From Erythrobacter sanguineus (GTDB lineage Bacteria > Pseudomonadota > Alphaproteobacteria > Sphingomonadales > Sphingomonadaceae), in assembly GCA_945878845.1 (NCBI GenBank), contig CAMCUB010000034.1, positions 1-35,697 on the forward strand: a stretch of 35,697 nucleotides of DNA, read 5' to 3'. Both the position numbers and the translations under genes were made by a program. The notes beneath the pieces are model-generated. The model saw only the letters and a program-made list of their open reading frames with translations. It did no database searches and had not been told where the DNA came from. Numbering within the stretch: position 1 is the stretch's first letter; each line of letters starts with the position of its first letter. Shown one piece after another: positions 1 to 8,568 of this stretch.

Positions 1-400
<400 letters not shown>

Positions 401-422
401 AGTCTGCACTATCAACGCCAGC

Positions 423-493
423 CCTGCACTGCAGGAGCGTTGGTGGAGAAGTTCTCCAGCCAGATACGCCCTTTACCACTCACACCCGTGAGT
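423..493 (+). other. 23S-5S spacer with three small hairpins
   Basis: Three perfect short inverted repeats lie in a row in the rRNA spacer: CCTGCA-C-TGCAGG (423-435), TGGAGAA-G-TTCTCCA (444-458) and ACTCAC-ACCC-GTGAGT (478-493). Such structures in the spacer are candidate RNase processing or folding elements of the pre-rRNA. No tRNA is present between 23S and 5S. The role is inferred from position only. Confidence 0.5.
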
Positions 494-529
494 GAGCATC
501 GATTTAAAAACCCGCATCCACTGGCCCCA

Positions 530-648
530 TTGCTTGGTGGCCATAGCGTCTGTGACCCACCCGATCCCTTCTCGAACTCGGCCGTGAAACCAGACAGCGC
601 CGATGGTACTAACGCTCAAGCGTTGGAAGAGTAGGTCGTCGCCAGGCA
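530..648 (+). rRNA. rrf: 5S ribosomal RNA
   Basis: A 5S-sized segment of about 118 nt. The 5' end TTGCTTGGTGG can pair with the 3' end GTCGCCAGGCA to form helix I. Inside are the conserved CCACCCGATCCCTTCTCGAACTC-like helix II-III segment (around 558-580) and GGTACT plus GGAAGAGTAGGTC near the 3' end. It lies about 130 bases after 23S on the same strand, as expected in an rrn operon. End positions are good to a few bases. Confidence 0.93.
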
Positions 649-690
649 TTGAAGCCAGTGGGAGCGGGTATAACCCATTCACAAGTCATA

Positions 691-717
691 GGGCTGTCCC
701 GCAAGGGCGGCCCTTTT
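691..717 (+). terminator. Stem-loop with T-tract between 5S and tRNA
   Basis: GGGCTGTCC (691-699) pairs over 9 bp, including two G-U pairs, with GGGCGGCCC (705-713) around a CGCAA loop, and TTTT follows at 714-717. This is the form of an intrinsic terminator. The tRNA(fMet) downstream would then need its own promoter or readthrough. Confidence 0.6.
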
Positions 718-861
718 GGCGTCTTTGCGGCTTTGCGCCTTATCGACGCGTCCTTTTCAGGCATCAGCCTTGGAAGGAATGGGCCAAACGGTCGCATAGC
801 GACTGCAAGGTCGAACGGCCGCCCGCAGCGCTTGCGCGAGGAACGCCAACAAAATCGGTAT

Positions 862-938
<77 letters not shown>

Positions 939-957
939 CCGTCACAAACCCACACAT

Positions 958-1012
958 GATCGAACACATCACGCCCGCAGCCTCGCTGCAGGGCGCTATC
1001 GGTGTTTTGATC
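958..1012 (+). terminator. Large stem-loop after tRNA-fMet
   Basis: The core stem CGCCCGCAGC (972-981) pairs with GCTGC-A-GGGCG (985-995), with one bulged A and a CTC loop. Flanking GATCGAACAC (958-967) can pair with TGTTTTGATC (1003-1012), giving a longer outer stem that contains TTTT (1005-1008). It may end the rRNA/tRNA transcript, or act as a leader structure for the hydrolase gene that starts at 1033. The T-tract is offset from the core stem, so the terminator call is tentative. Confidence 0.45.
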
Positions 1013-1032
1013 GCGCAACAGGAGGACCCGCA

Positions 1033-1626
1033 ATGACCGATGGACCTGCCACCCCCTTCCTCACCGATCGCTTCGATGATGCGCTGGCCTATGCCAGCCG
1101 CCTCCACCGGGCCCAGACCCGCAACGGCGGCGGGATCCCCTATGTCTCCCACCTCCTCGCCGTCGCCGCGATCGCGCTCGAGAACGGGGTGGACGAGGAT
1201 CAGGCTATTGCTGCGTTGCTGCATGATGCGGTCGAAGACCAGGGCGGGCTCGCCCAGCTCGAAGCAATCCGCGCCCGCTTTGGCGAGGACGTCGCGACGA
1301 TCGTAGCGGATTGCACCGACAGTCACGAAGAGCCCAAGCCCGCATGGCACCCGCGCAAGGAGGCCTACATTGCCAGCCTCGCGCACAAGCCTGCGCGCAG
1401 CCTTGCGGTGAGCCTCGCCGACAAGACCCACAACGCTTCGGCGATCAACGCCGATCTGCGCGCCGTGGGCGAGGCGGTGTGGAAGCGCTTCACCGGAGGG
1501 AAGGGCGGCACCCTGTGGTATTACCGCGCGCTCGTGACCGCTTTCCGCGCCTACGCCCCCGGCGTCGCCGCTGAGCGCTTCGCGCGCGAGGTAGACGAGA
1601 TGGAGGAACTGGCGGCGCGGGGCTGA
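1033..1626 (+). CDS. HD-domain protein, SpoT/MESH1-like alarmone hydrolase
   Basis: A 197-residue single-domain HD protein resembling the (p)ppGpp 3'-pyrophosphohydrolase half of SpoT. Visible are IPYVSH with metal-ligand His40, ALLHDAVED with the His64-Asp65 pair and Glu68-Asp69, and SLADKTHN with Asp130, in the order and spacing of the RelA/SpoT hydrolase fold. No synthetase, TGS or ACT domain follows, so it has the form of a small alarmone hydrolase. The ATG at 1033 has a strong GGAGG seven bases upstream. It lies directly behind the initiator tRNA, which is notable because rRNA transcription is a main ppGpp target. Hydrolysis of ppGpp specifically is inferred; other nucleotide pyrophosphates are possible. 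Confidence 0.8.
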   Translation: MTDGPATPFLTDRFDDALAYASRLHRAQTRNGGGIPYVSHLLAVAAIALENGVDEDQAIAALLHDAVEDQGGLAQLEAIRARFGEDVATIVADCTDSHEEPKPAWHPRKEAYIASLAHKPARSLAVSLADKTHNASAINADLRAVGEAVWKRFTGGKGGTLWYYRALVTAFRAYAPGVAAERFAREVDEMEELAARG

Positions 1627-1683
1627 GTCCCTGCCATGTCGCGGGGACGTGCCGCCTTTGCACCCTTCCTCCCGGTCAAGAAA

Positions 1684-2148
1684 TCACGTTTCCCCCAAGC
1701 CCGAAAAGTGGCCGGCAAGAACCATGTTGGGGTCAAGATCCAGTCTTCCAAGCACAGCATCGGTAATCAGGCGATAGGGAGCGAGGATGTAGCGCCGCCG
1801 CTCCTCTCCCCACTCAGCCATTGTGCATGGGAGGGGCATCCCCGCTATCTGGGAAATCCGCACACCTGCGCAGCTCATCTGGCGACGCTCCTGACCGGGC
1901 GGAATGCGGATCAACGTGTGCGTGCCCTGATGCAATGCCGCAAGCTGGCCTCGGCAAGCGCCGTCGATGCGCAGGCGCGCTGACATGAGCCCGCCGCCGA
2001 AGGCAGGTGCCTTCTCCAGCACGTCATGGCCGAGACCCTGCCTGTCAGCCCAGCTGGTGAACATGCCGAGCAGCATTTCAACCAGCACATGACCTTCATC
2101 GCCGCCAATGATGTAGCCGATCTCGATAATGACGGGCTCATCGCTCAT
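1684..2148 (-). CDS. Release-factor (PCRF) domain protein lacking GGQ
   Basis: This 154-residue protein aligns by eye with class I release factors, nearest RF2. VIIEIGYIIGGDE matches the EIRAGxGGDE segment, and EMLLGMFTSWADRQG matches the following helix (MYLRWAESRG in RF2). THTLIRIPPGQERRQMSCAG matches the HRLVRxSPFDSxGRRHTSF region. WGEERRRYILAPYRLITD and the MVLAGHFSG tail match the end of RF2. The roughly 120 residues holding the catalytic GGQ domain are absent, and the codon-reading SPF is PPG (residues 83-85). RF domain 1 is also absent. The ATG at 2148 is preferred (GGAGG ten bases upstream); the frame stays open to 2196. It cannot act as a standard release factor; a ribosome-binding or regulatory role is inference. 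Confidence 0.75.
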   Translation of the reverse strand: MSDEPVIIEIGYIIGGDEGHVLVEMLLGMFTSWADRQGLGHDVLEKAPAFGGGLMSARLRIDGACRGQLAALHQGTHTLIRIPPGQERRQMSCAGVRISQIAGMPLPCTMAEWGEERRRYILAPYRLITDAVLGRLDLDPNMVLAGHFSGLGET

Positions 2149-2268
2149 CGGCTGCAAGCCTCCATCACCCGCGATGCAGGCGGCACCACGCCGCACGCTG
2201 CCCTAACCTTTGCCGATCGCATCATGCAAGCTGGCACAGAGCGGGCCCATCCCCGCATCAGAAGGGAT

Positions 2269-2285
2269 GGCGCGCTTGACGCGCC
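2269..2285 (-). terminator. Hairpin after the chemoreceptor gene
   Basis: GGCGCG-CTTGA-CGCGCC forms a 6-bp GC stem six bases past the stop of the receptor gene ending at 2291. There is no T-run, so this may be a weak terminator or an mRNA 3'-end stem. Confidence 0.35.
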
Positions 2286-2290
2286 GGGGC

Positions 2291-4144
2291 CTACCCCGCC
2301 CGCACGGTCCGCAGGAACCCGCGCACCTGATCGCCCAGATGCGATGCCTGCGCCTCCAGCTCGTTGGCGCTCAGCAGCACTTGGCTGGCGGCCGCGCCGG
2401 TCGAGAGCGACAGCTGCCGCACATCCTCGATATGGCCCGCGACCTTCTCGGTCCCGCGCGCCGCGAGGTCGATGCTTTGCGCAAGGTCGCGGCCTGCGAC
2501 CGATTGCTGGTCGACCGCTGTGGCGATCGAGACGGCGGTGCTCTCCAAGTCCTGCACCTGCCCGGCAATCGCGCGCAGCGCCTTGACGCTGGCGCCGGTG
2601 GTGGACTGCATGGCGCGGATCTGTTCGGCGACCTTTTCGGTCGCGCGGCTGGTCTGCATCGCGAGTTCCTTGACCTCGCTCGCCACCACCGCGAACCCGC
2701 GGCCCGCCTCGCCGCCGCGCGCGGCTTCGATGCTCGCGTTCAAAGCCAGCAGGTTGGTGCGCTGGGCGATGGTCTGGATCAGTTCGACGATCTGGCCGAC
2801 TTCCTCGGCCGAGGCCGCCAGTGCCGAGATCGTCTCGTCCGCTTCGCCGGTGGCGACCGTCGCCAGCCGCGCCAACTCGCTCGAAGACGCCGCCTGACGG
2901 CTGATTTCGCTGATCGAGAGCGCGAATTCGTCGCTCGCCGCGGCGGCCGCAGTTGCTCCGGCATTGGCTTCTTCCATCGAGGACGCGACCTCGCCGGTGC
3001 GGCGGCTCGCTTCTTCGGCGCTCGATGCCATGCGGGTGGCGGTGGTGTGGAGCTGGCTCGAGGCTGCTGCCACGCCGCTCACTACGTCGCCGACGGTGCG
3101 TTCGAACTGGCGCGCGACATCATCGAGCAGCGCAGCGCGCTTGGCCTCGGCCTCAAGCCGCTCGCGCTCGCGCTCCTGCTGCAATTGCAATTCCTGCTCG
3201 GCCTTTTCCGAGCGTTCGCGCGCCCAGGTTTCGAGCCGCTTGCTCGCGCGCTTGAACAGGTCGATCGCGCGCACCATCGCGCCGATTTCGTCCTCACGAT
3301 CGGCGCCGTGGATCTCGAAATTGCGGTCGCCATTGGCAAGCCGCGTCATGCCCGAAGTGATTTCCATGATCTTGCGCGAGAAATCGCGGCTGAGATAGGC
3401 AAGGCCGAGCAGCAGCACCCCGCCGCCCAAGGCCGCCAACACGGCGATGATCAGGATCATGTTGAAGAAGTAACCGATGCCCGACGCCTCCTGACGCTCA
3501 CCGCGCGCGGCAAGGTCGGTGGCGAGCCAGCCGGTCGCGGCCATCACCGCGGTCGCTTGCCCGGCGACTTCGGTCACCAGCGCATCGGCATCCGCGCCGC
3601 TGCGGGCCTTGTCGGCAGCGCTGTCATAGGCGCTTTCGAGGCGCGCGATTTCCTCGCGCACGGCCTTGACGCGGGGGCTGAGTTCGGGGGCTTCCTGTTC
3701 GACCGCCGCCTCGATCGCGGTGATCTGCGTCATCACCGTGCTCTGCGCGGCGCGCTGGGCGTCGCGCGGGGCGGGGGAGGGATCATAGAGCGCGCGGACC
3801 GAATGGTAGCGCAGGTCGCCCGCTGCCATCTGCAACTGCCCGGCAGCGACCAGCGTTTCCTGCACGCGGGCGGTGGAATTGTAGCGGTTCCACAGCTCGC
3901 CAAGCCCAAGGCCCAGCACCAGCACCAGCAGCACGCCGGCGCCGAGGAAGGTGCCGAACACGGCGTTGATCTTGCGCGCGAGGCTGAGGTTGCGGAACCA
4001 GGCGAGGCGTTCGAGCAGCGAGACCCGGGCGGGCGCGGCGGCGGTGCTGCCTGCCTCGTCATCGCCATAGTCTTTCTGGAGTTCGCGCACGAAATCGGGA
4101 ACTGCCAGTTCCTCGGCCCGATCCTGCCAGCTCATCATGTTCAT
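2291..4144 (-). CDS. Methyl-accepting chemotaxis protein (first copy)
   Basis: A 617-residue chemoreceptor. An unusually long cytoplasmic lead of about 58 residues precedes TM1 (about 59-83). A four-helix-size periplasmic region of about 140 residues, TM2 (about 225-251), HAMP, and the cytoplasmic signalling coiled coil follow. The hairpin tip [20 protein letters not shown] is canonical, so it should bind CheA and CheW. The C-terminus (RTVRAG) has no CheR-tethering pentapeptide. The ATG at 4144 is preferred because GGGGAC precedes it; the ATG at 4177 has no ribosome-binding site. It is the last gene of the chemosensory operon. The ligand is unknown. Its signalling half is nearly the same as that of the next gene, pointing to duplication. 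Confidence 0.93.
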   Translation of the reverse strand: MNMMSWQDRAEELAVPDFVRELQKDYGDDEAGSTAAAPARVSLLERLAWFRNLSLARKINAVFGTFLGAGVLLVLVLGLGLGELWNRYNSTARVQETLVAAGQLQMAAGDLRYHSVRALYDPSPAPRDAQRAAQSTVMTQITAIEAAVEQEAPELSPRVKAVREEIARLESAYDSAADKARSGADADALVTEVAGQATAVMAATGWLATDLAARGERQEASGIGYFFNMILIIAVLAALGGGVLLLGLAYLSRDFSRKIMEITSGMTRLANGDRNFEIHGADREDEIGAMVRAIDLFKRASKRLETWARERSEKAEQELQLQQERERERLEAEAKRAALLDDVARQFERTVGDVVSGVAAASSQLHTTATRMASSAEEASRRTGEVASSMEEANAGATAAAAASDEFALSISEISRQAASSSELARLATVATGEADETISALAASAEEVGQIVELIQTIAQRTNLLALNASIEAARGGEAGRGFAVVASEVKELAMQTSRATEKVAEQIRAMQSTTGASVKALRAIAGQVQDLESTAVSIATAVDQQSVAGRDLAQSIDLAARGTEKVAGHIEDVRQLSLSTGAAASQVLLSANELEAQASHLGDQVRGFLRTVRAG

Positions 4145-4201
4145 GCCGCTCGTCCCCCGAAGGTCATATGTCGGCATTGATGAACGAAAATACTTTATGA
4201 A

Positions 4202-4250
4202 GGGTTGACCCCGGGCAACCGCTTAGCGGGGAAACCCGTGGGGTCAGCCC
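4202..4250 (-). repeat. Inverted repeat between the two receptor genes
   Basis: GGGTTGACCCC (4202-4212) pairs with GGGGTCAGCCC (4240-4250) over 11 bp with one G-T pair. An inner hairpin CCGC-TTA-GCGG lies between them (4219-4229). The right arm overlaps the stop codon of the gene ending at 4244. It may form a stem at the junction of the two receptor reading frames and so tune their relative expression; no T-tract is present. Confidence 0.45.
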
Positions 4251-6058
4251 GCGCGCACCCGCGACAGGAAGCCCTGCACCTGGGCGCGCAGCGTGGCGGC
4301 CTGGCTTTCGAGGCTGGTCGCGCTCGAAAGCACCTGCGCGGCGGCAGCGCCGGTCGAGAGCGACAGCTCGCGCACGGTGTCAACGTGGCCGGCGACCTTC
4401 TCGGTTCCGCGCGCAGCCAGATCGATCGAGCGCGCAAGGTCATGGCCCGCCACCGATTGTTGGTCGACCGCGCTGGCGATCGAGACCGCGGTGGTTTCGA
4501 GGCTTTCGATCTGCGCGGCGATGTCGCGCAGCGCGCTGACGCTGGCGCCGGTGGTCGATTGCATCGCGCGGATCTGTTCGGCGACCTTCTCGGTTGCGCG
4601 GCTGGTCTGGTTGGCGAGTTCCTTGACCTCGCTGGCGACCACCGCGAAGCCGCGCCCGGCCTCGCCGCCGCGGGCGGCCTCGATGCTGGCGTTCAATGCG
4701 AGCAGAGTGGTGCGCTGGGCGATGGTCTGGATCAGCTCGACGATCTGGCCGACTTCCTGCGCGGAAGCCGCGAGCGCGCCGATGGTGCTGTCGGCCTTGC
4801 GCGCCGAGACGCTGGCCTCGCGCGCGAGCTCGGCGGAGGAGGCGGCCTGACGGCTGATCTCGCCGATCGACATGGCGAATTCGTCGCTGGCGGCAGCGGC
4901 GGCAGAGGCGCCGAGATTGGCTTCCTGCATCGCGGTGGCGGCCTCGCCGGTGCGGCTGCTGGCGTGCTCGGCGGTGTTCGCCATCAGGCTGGCGGTCGAT
5001 TGCAGCTGGCTGGAGGCGGAGACCACGCCGGTGACGACTTCGCCGACGGTGCGTTCGAACTGGTCGGCGATCCCGGCGATCATGCGCTCGCGCTCGCGCC
5101 GCGCTTCCTCGGCGATGACCTGCTGGCGGGCGTGTTCGTCAAGCTCGGCCTTGGCGCGTTCAGCGCGTTCGCGGCCGAGCTTTTCGAGGCGCAGGCCCGC
5201 GCGGTGGAAGATCTCGGTGGCGCGGGCCATCTCGCCGATTTCGTCCTCGCGGTCCTTGCCGCTGATCGCGACATCGCGCTGGCCTGCGGCGATCGCGGTC
5301 ATCTGGTGCGCCATCGCCTTCAGCGTCGCGCCCACGGTGCGGTTGAAATAGCGCTGCGCAAACAGCGTGATGAGCGTCAGGATCGTGGCGAGGCCGATCC
5401 ACATCACCATGAGGCGGCTGATCAGCGCGGCGCCATCATCGGCCATCGCGCCCGCTTCCGTGCCCAAATCAGCGGTGAGCGCCTGTGCGGCATCGAGCAC
5501 CGCGTCGCTGGTGGCGCCGATTTCGGCGGCCTGACGCTGGCGCGCGGCGCTGTCGGCGGCGGCGGGGGCGTAGGCGGTGACCTGACGGCCGAGATCCTCG
5601 ATGCCTTCGCGGATCAGCGCGAGCCGGTCCTGCTCGGCCATGCCGCTGTCACGGCTGCGTTCAGAGAGGGCAGCGGCGCTGGCGGCGGCGCGGTCGAGCG
5701 CCTCGCGGGCGGCGCGGGCGCGGGCGGTGTCGCCGTCGGCGACCAGCAGTTCGGCGTGGCGCTGGCCCTCGCTCAGCTGCACCAGCAGGCGCTCGGCCTT
5801 GAGCGCGGCATCATGGGTGGTGCGGATGCGCTCGGCGCGCTGGCCGAGTTCGACATAGCCTGCCACCACGAACAGCCCCGCCATCAGCGCGAAGGCAAGG
5901 TTGACGCTGAAGAACAGCGTGATCTTGCTGCCGATCGAAAGGCGCCCGAACCAGCGCTGCCAGCGGCCGAGTGTGGAGGCAGGGGCCTCGGGCACGGCGG
6001 GGTGGTGCCCGGCGGCCTCGGCGTCGAGATTGAGGGCAATGTCCTGAAGCGCGCTCAT
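4244..6058 (-). CDS. Methyl-accepting chemotaxis protein (second copy)
   Basis: A 604-residue chemoreceptor with a 45-residue cytoplasmic lead, TM1 (about 46-69), a periplasmic helical region, TM2 (about 214-236), HAMP (about 237-292) and a signalling domain (about 340-600). The signalling tip reads [20 protein letters not shown]: the nearly invariant Asn of RTNLLALNA is Thr451 here. No C-terminal pentapeptide is present. Its start codon overlaps the stop of the GGDEF-EAL gene by four bases (ATGA), implying translational coupling of a receptor to a c-di-GMP enzyme. It probably forms mixed arrays with the neighbouring receptor. The ligand is not predictable. Confidence 0.93.
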   Translation of the reverse strand: MSALQDIALNLDAEAAGHHPAVPEAPASTLGRWQRWFGRLSIGSKITLFFSVNLAFALMAGLFVVAGYVELGQRAERIRTTHDAALKAERLLVQLSEGQRHAELLVADGDTARARAAREALDRAAASAAALSERSRDSGMAEQDRLALIREGIEDLGRQVTAYAPAAADSAARQRQAAEIGATSDAVLDAAQALTADLGTEAGAMADDGAALISRLMVMWIGLATILTLITLFAQRYFNRTVGATLKAMAHQMTAIAAGQRDVAISGKDREDEIGEMARATEIFHRAGLRLEKLGRERAERAKAELDEHARQQVIAEEARRERERMIAGIADQFERTVGEVVTGVVSASSQLQSTASLMANTAEHASSRTGEAATAMQEANLGASAAAAASDEFAMSIGEISRQAASSAELAREASVSARKADSTIGALAASAQEVGQIVELIQTIAQRTTLLALNASIEAARGGEAGRGFAVVASEVKELANQTSRATEKVAEQIRAMQSTTGASVSALRDIAAQIESLETTAVSIASAVDQQSVAGHDLARSIDLAARGTEKVAGHVDTVRELSLSTGAAAAQVLSSATSLESQAATLRAQVQGFLSRVRAG

Positions 6059-7584
6059 GCGGCCTGTCCGTCCTTGGTTTGGGCATCGGCAGCGTTCTGC
6101 TCCGCGATCAGCCGGTCGATCTGGGCGGCGGGAACGGCGCGGTGATAGAGCCAGCCCTGGATCTGGTCGGCCCCGGCAAGGCGCACCAGTTCGGCCTGTT
6201 CCTCGGTCTCGACGCCCTCGGCCGTCACGCCCATGTCGAGCGCGCGGGCGAGCGCGATGGAGGAAATCATCATCGCCCGGCTGCCGTCATCGACCCCGGC
6301 GAGTTCGACAAGGCTGCGGTCGAGCTTCAGCTTCTCGAAGCGGAAGCGCCGCAGGAAGCCGATCGAGGCATAGCCGGTGCCGAAATCGTCGAGCACGATG
6401 TGCACGCCGAAGCTGCGGATCACGTCGAGCGTGCGTTCGGCCACCACCGGATCGAGCACGAGGCAGGTCTCGGTAACTTCGAGTTCGAGCCGGTGCGGGG
6501 GGAAGCCGGTTTCCTCGAGCACTTCGCCAAGCTTGATCGGGAATTCGGCGTTGCGCAGCTGGGCTGCGGAGATGTTGACCGACAGGGTGATGTCGCCCCA
6601 GCGGCCCGCGTCGCACACCGCCTGGCGCAGCACCCACACGCCGAGCGGGTTGATCAGCCCCGAATCCTCGGCGACCGGGATGAAGATGTTGGGGGTGAGC
6701 GGATCGCGCTCCGGCCCGCGATCCCAGCGCAGCAGCGCCTCGACCGCGACGATGCGCTTGTCCTGCGCATCGACCAGCGGCTGATAGGCGAGGTGGAATT
6801 CGCCCGCCGCGATCCCGGCGCGGATCTCGTCCTCGATCTCGCGCACCCGCTCGCGGCGGCGGTCGAAGCTTTCGTTGAACCAGGTGCAGCGCATCTTGCC
6901 GCCGCGCTTGGACATATCCATCGCCACGTCGGAGCGGCGCAGCATTTCCGAGGAGGGGATGCGGTTCTCGGCGGTCGAGCGGGTGAGGCCGATGCTCGCG
7001 CCCACCGCGATATGGCGCTGGCTGAGCGTCAGCGGCGTGCCGAGCTTTTCGAGCAGCGCGCGGCAGATGCCTTCGAGGATCGTGCCCGCAACCTTGCCCG
7101 CCATTACCGCCGTAAATTCGTCGCCGCCAAGCCGGTAGCAGCGCGCTTCCTTGCCGCACACTTCGCGCAGCACATCGCCGAACTGATCGATCAGCTGATC
7201 GCCGACGCCATGGCCATAGTGGTCGTTGACCTGCTTGAAGCTGTCGAGATCGATCATCGCCAGCGCCACTTCGTCATCGCCGCGCGACAGGAACTGGACG
7301 TCCTCATGTAGGGCGTGGCGGTTGGGCAGGCCGGTGAGCGGATCAATATGGGCGCGCTGTTCGAGCCCGCGGATCGTCGCGATCCCGCTGCGCCCGAGGA
7401 AGAACAGCGTGGCGGCGTAGATCAGGATCGCGGTGATCATCATCGGCGCCTGCGAGACCACCGCCCAGCGCCCGGTCAGCCCGATGGCAAAGCCCAAGCC
7501 CCCGGTCAGGACGCTCGCCACCAGAATCGGGATGAGCACAAGCCCGACGGGCGATAGGTGCAGGGGTTGCTTGGCCGTAAACAA
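6055..7584 (-). CDS. Membrane GGDEF-EAL c-di-GMP synthase/phosphodiesterase
   Basis: A 509-residue protein with two N-terminal membrane helices (about 11-37 and 47-64), a GGDEF domain (about 78-235) and an EAL domain (about 250-500). Both signatures are intact: YRLGGDEF (GGDEF at 153-157) for diguanylate cyclase, and EALLRW (282-287), [19 protein letters not shown] and AEGVETEEQ for the phosphodiesterase. The allosteric RxxD site five residues before GGDEF is missing (GKEA), so product inhibition through it is unlikely. Net activity cannot be read from sequence. The only start in the listed frame is TTG at 7584 with no clear ribosome-binding site. The frame stays open about 19 codons upstream, so the true start is uncertain. 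It is coupled to the receptor downstream by a 4-bp overlap. Confidence 0.9.
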   Translation of the reverse strand: MFTAKQPLHLSPVGLVLIPILVASVLTGGLGFAIGLTGRWAVVSQAPMMITAILIYAATLFFLGRSGIATIRGLEQRAHIDPLTGLPNRHALHEDVQFLSRGDDEVALAMIDLDSFKQVNDHYGHGVGDQLIDQFGDVLREVCGKEARCYRLGGDEFTAVMAGKVAGTILEGICRALLEKLGTPLTLSQRHIAVGASIGLTRSTAENRIPSSEMLRRSDVAMDMSKRGGKMRCTWFNESFDRRRERVREIEDEIRAGIAAGEFHLAYQPLVDAQDKRIVAVEALLRWDRGPERDPLTPNIFIPVAEDSGLINPLGVWVLRQAVCDAGRWGDITLSVNISAAQLRNAEFPIKLGEVLEETGFPPHRLELEVTETCLVLDPVVAERTLDVIRSFGVHIVLDDFGTGYASIGFLRRFRFEKLKLDRSLVELAGVDDGSRAMMISSIALARALDMGVTAEGVETEEQAELVRLAGADQIQGWLYHRAVPAAQIDRLIAEQNAADAQTKDGQAA

Positions 7585-7700
7585 GAACAGGGTTTCCCGA
7601 TAGGCGCGCCAACCATCGCGCGGTTCCCGGAACGTCCTAAACAGGAGCGGCTAAGGAAGGGTAAAGCGCGGGCCCCGCAGCGCGGTAAAAGGCGCGCGTG

Positions 7701-8564
7701 TCAGGCGATTTTCCGCACCGCGGCAGCGGCGGCGGTGGGCTCGAAAAAGCTCGCGCGGCGCTGGGTCGGCACGAAGCGGTCGGTCTGGCCGACCACGGTC
7801 TCGCCCGCGCCGAGCATCAGGAAACCGTCGGGCAAGACTGCGCGCGACAGGCGCTCGAACGCCTCGCCGCGCACCTGACGGTCGAAGTAGAGCAGCACGT
7901 TGCGGCACAGCACCAGATCGAAGGGCAGGCGGCCGGGATGCGCGGCGGTGAGCATGTTGCCCTGGGCAAAGCGCACCATCTCGCGCACGTCCCCGCGCAC
8001 CTGCCAACCGCGCGGGGTCTCGTCGAAATGGCGCAGCATCTGGGTGACGCCGAGGCCGCGCTGCACCTCGAACTGGCTGTAGATCCCGCTGCGCGCGGTG
8101 TTGATCGCGCGGTGCGAAACATCGGTGCCGATGATGTCGATCGTCCAGCCCTGCCAGCGCTCGGCCTGTTCGCAGAACGGCATCGCCAGCGAATAGACCT
8201 CCTGCCCCGTCGAGCAGCCCGCCGACCAGATCGACAGTCGGCGCACATCGCGCCGGCGCTCGGCCAGCTCGGGCAGGATTTCGCCGGGCAGCTGGTCGAA
8301 GGTCGGCTTGTCGCGGAAGAAATAGGTCTCGTTGTTGAGCAGTGCCTCGACCACTTCCTGCGCCAGATCGGTGCCCTCGGGCCCGCCCGGGGGCGCGGCG
8401 AGCAGGCAGACGAGCTGGTCGACATTGGAAATGCCGTGCTGGCGGAAGATCCCGGCAAGCGCGGAGTTCACACGCCAGCGGCGGCTTTCGGTCAGGTGCT
8501 GACCGGTGCGCGCTTCGAGCAGATCGGCGATGATCTGGTGGGAGGCTTCGCTCGCTTCCATCAT
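7701..8564 (-). CDS. cheR: Chemotaxis protein methyltransferase CheR
   Basis: A 287-residue SAM-dependent methyltransferase that methylates receptor glutamates. Present are an N-terminal helical domain, NNETYFFRD (77-85), the SAM-binding WSAGCSTGQEVYSLAM (about 113-128) and FDLVLCRNVLLYFD. These are all CheR hallmarks. It starts four bases after the cheB stop; ATG 8564 and ATG 8561 are both possible. Neither receptor in this operon carries the usual CheR docking pentapeptide, so methylation would be tether-free. The 116 bases between its stop and the next gene hold a GC-rich hairpin (GCGGGGCCCGC, about 7669-7679). Confidence 0.96.
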   Translation of the reverse strand: MMEASEASHQIIADLLEARTGQHLTESRRWRVNSALAGIFRQHGISNVDQLVCLLAAPPGGPEGTDLAQEVVEALLNNETYFFRDKPTFDQLPGEILPELAERRRDVRRLSIWSAGCSTGQEVYSLAMPFCEQAERWQGWTIDIIGTDVSHRAINTARSGIYSQFEVQRGLGVTQMLRHFDETPRGWQVRGDVREMVRFAQGNMLTAAHPGRLPFDLVLCRNVLLYFDRQVRGEAFERLSRAVLPDGFLMLGAGETVVGQTDRFVPTQRRASFFEPTAAAAAVRKIA

Positions 8565-8568
8565 CGCT

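Noticed and set aside
2210..4180. Long open frame on the plus strand opposite the first receptor gene
   Set aside because: It is an antisense shadow caused by GC-rich codons. The translation is rich in Arg/Ala/Asp repeats with no domain, while the minus strand encodes a clear chemoreceptor.
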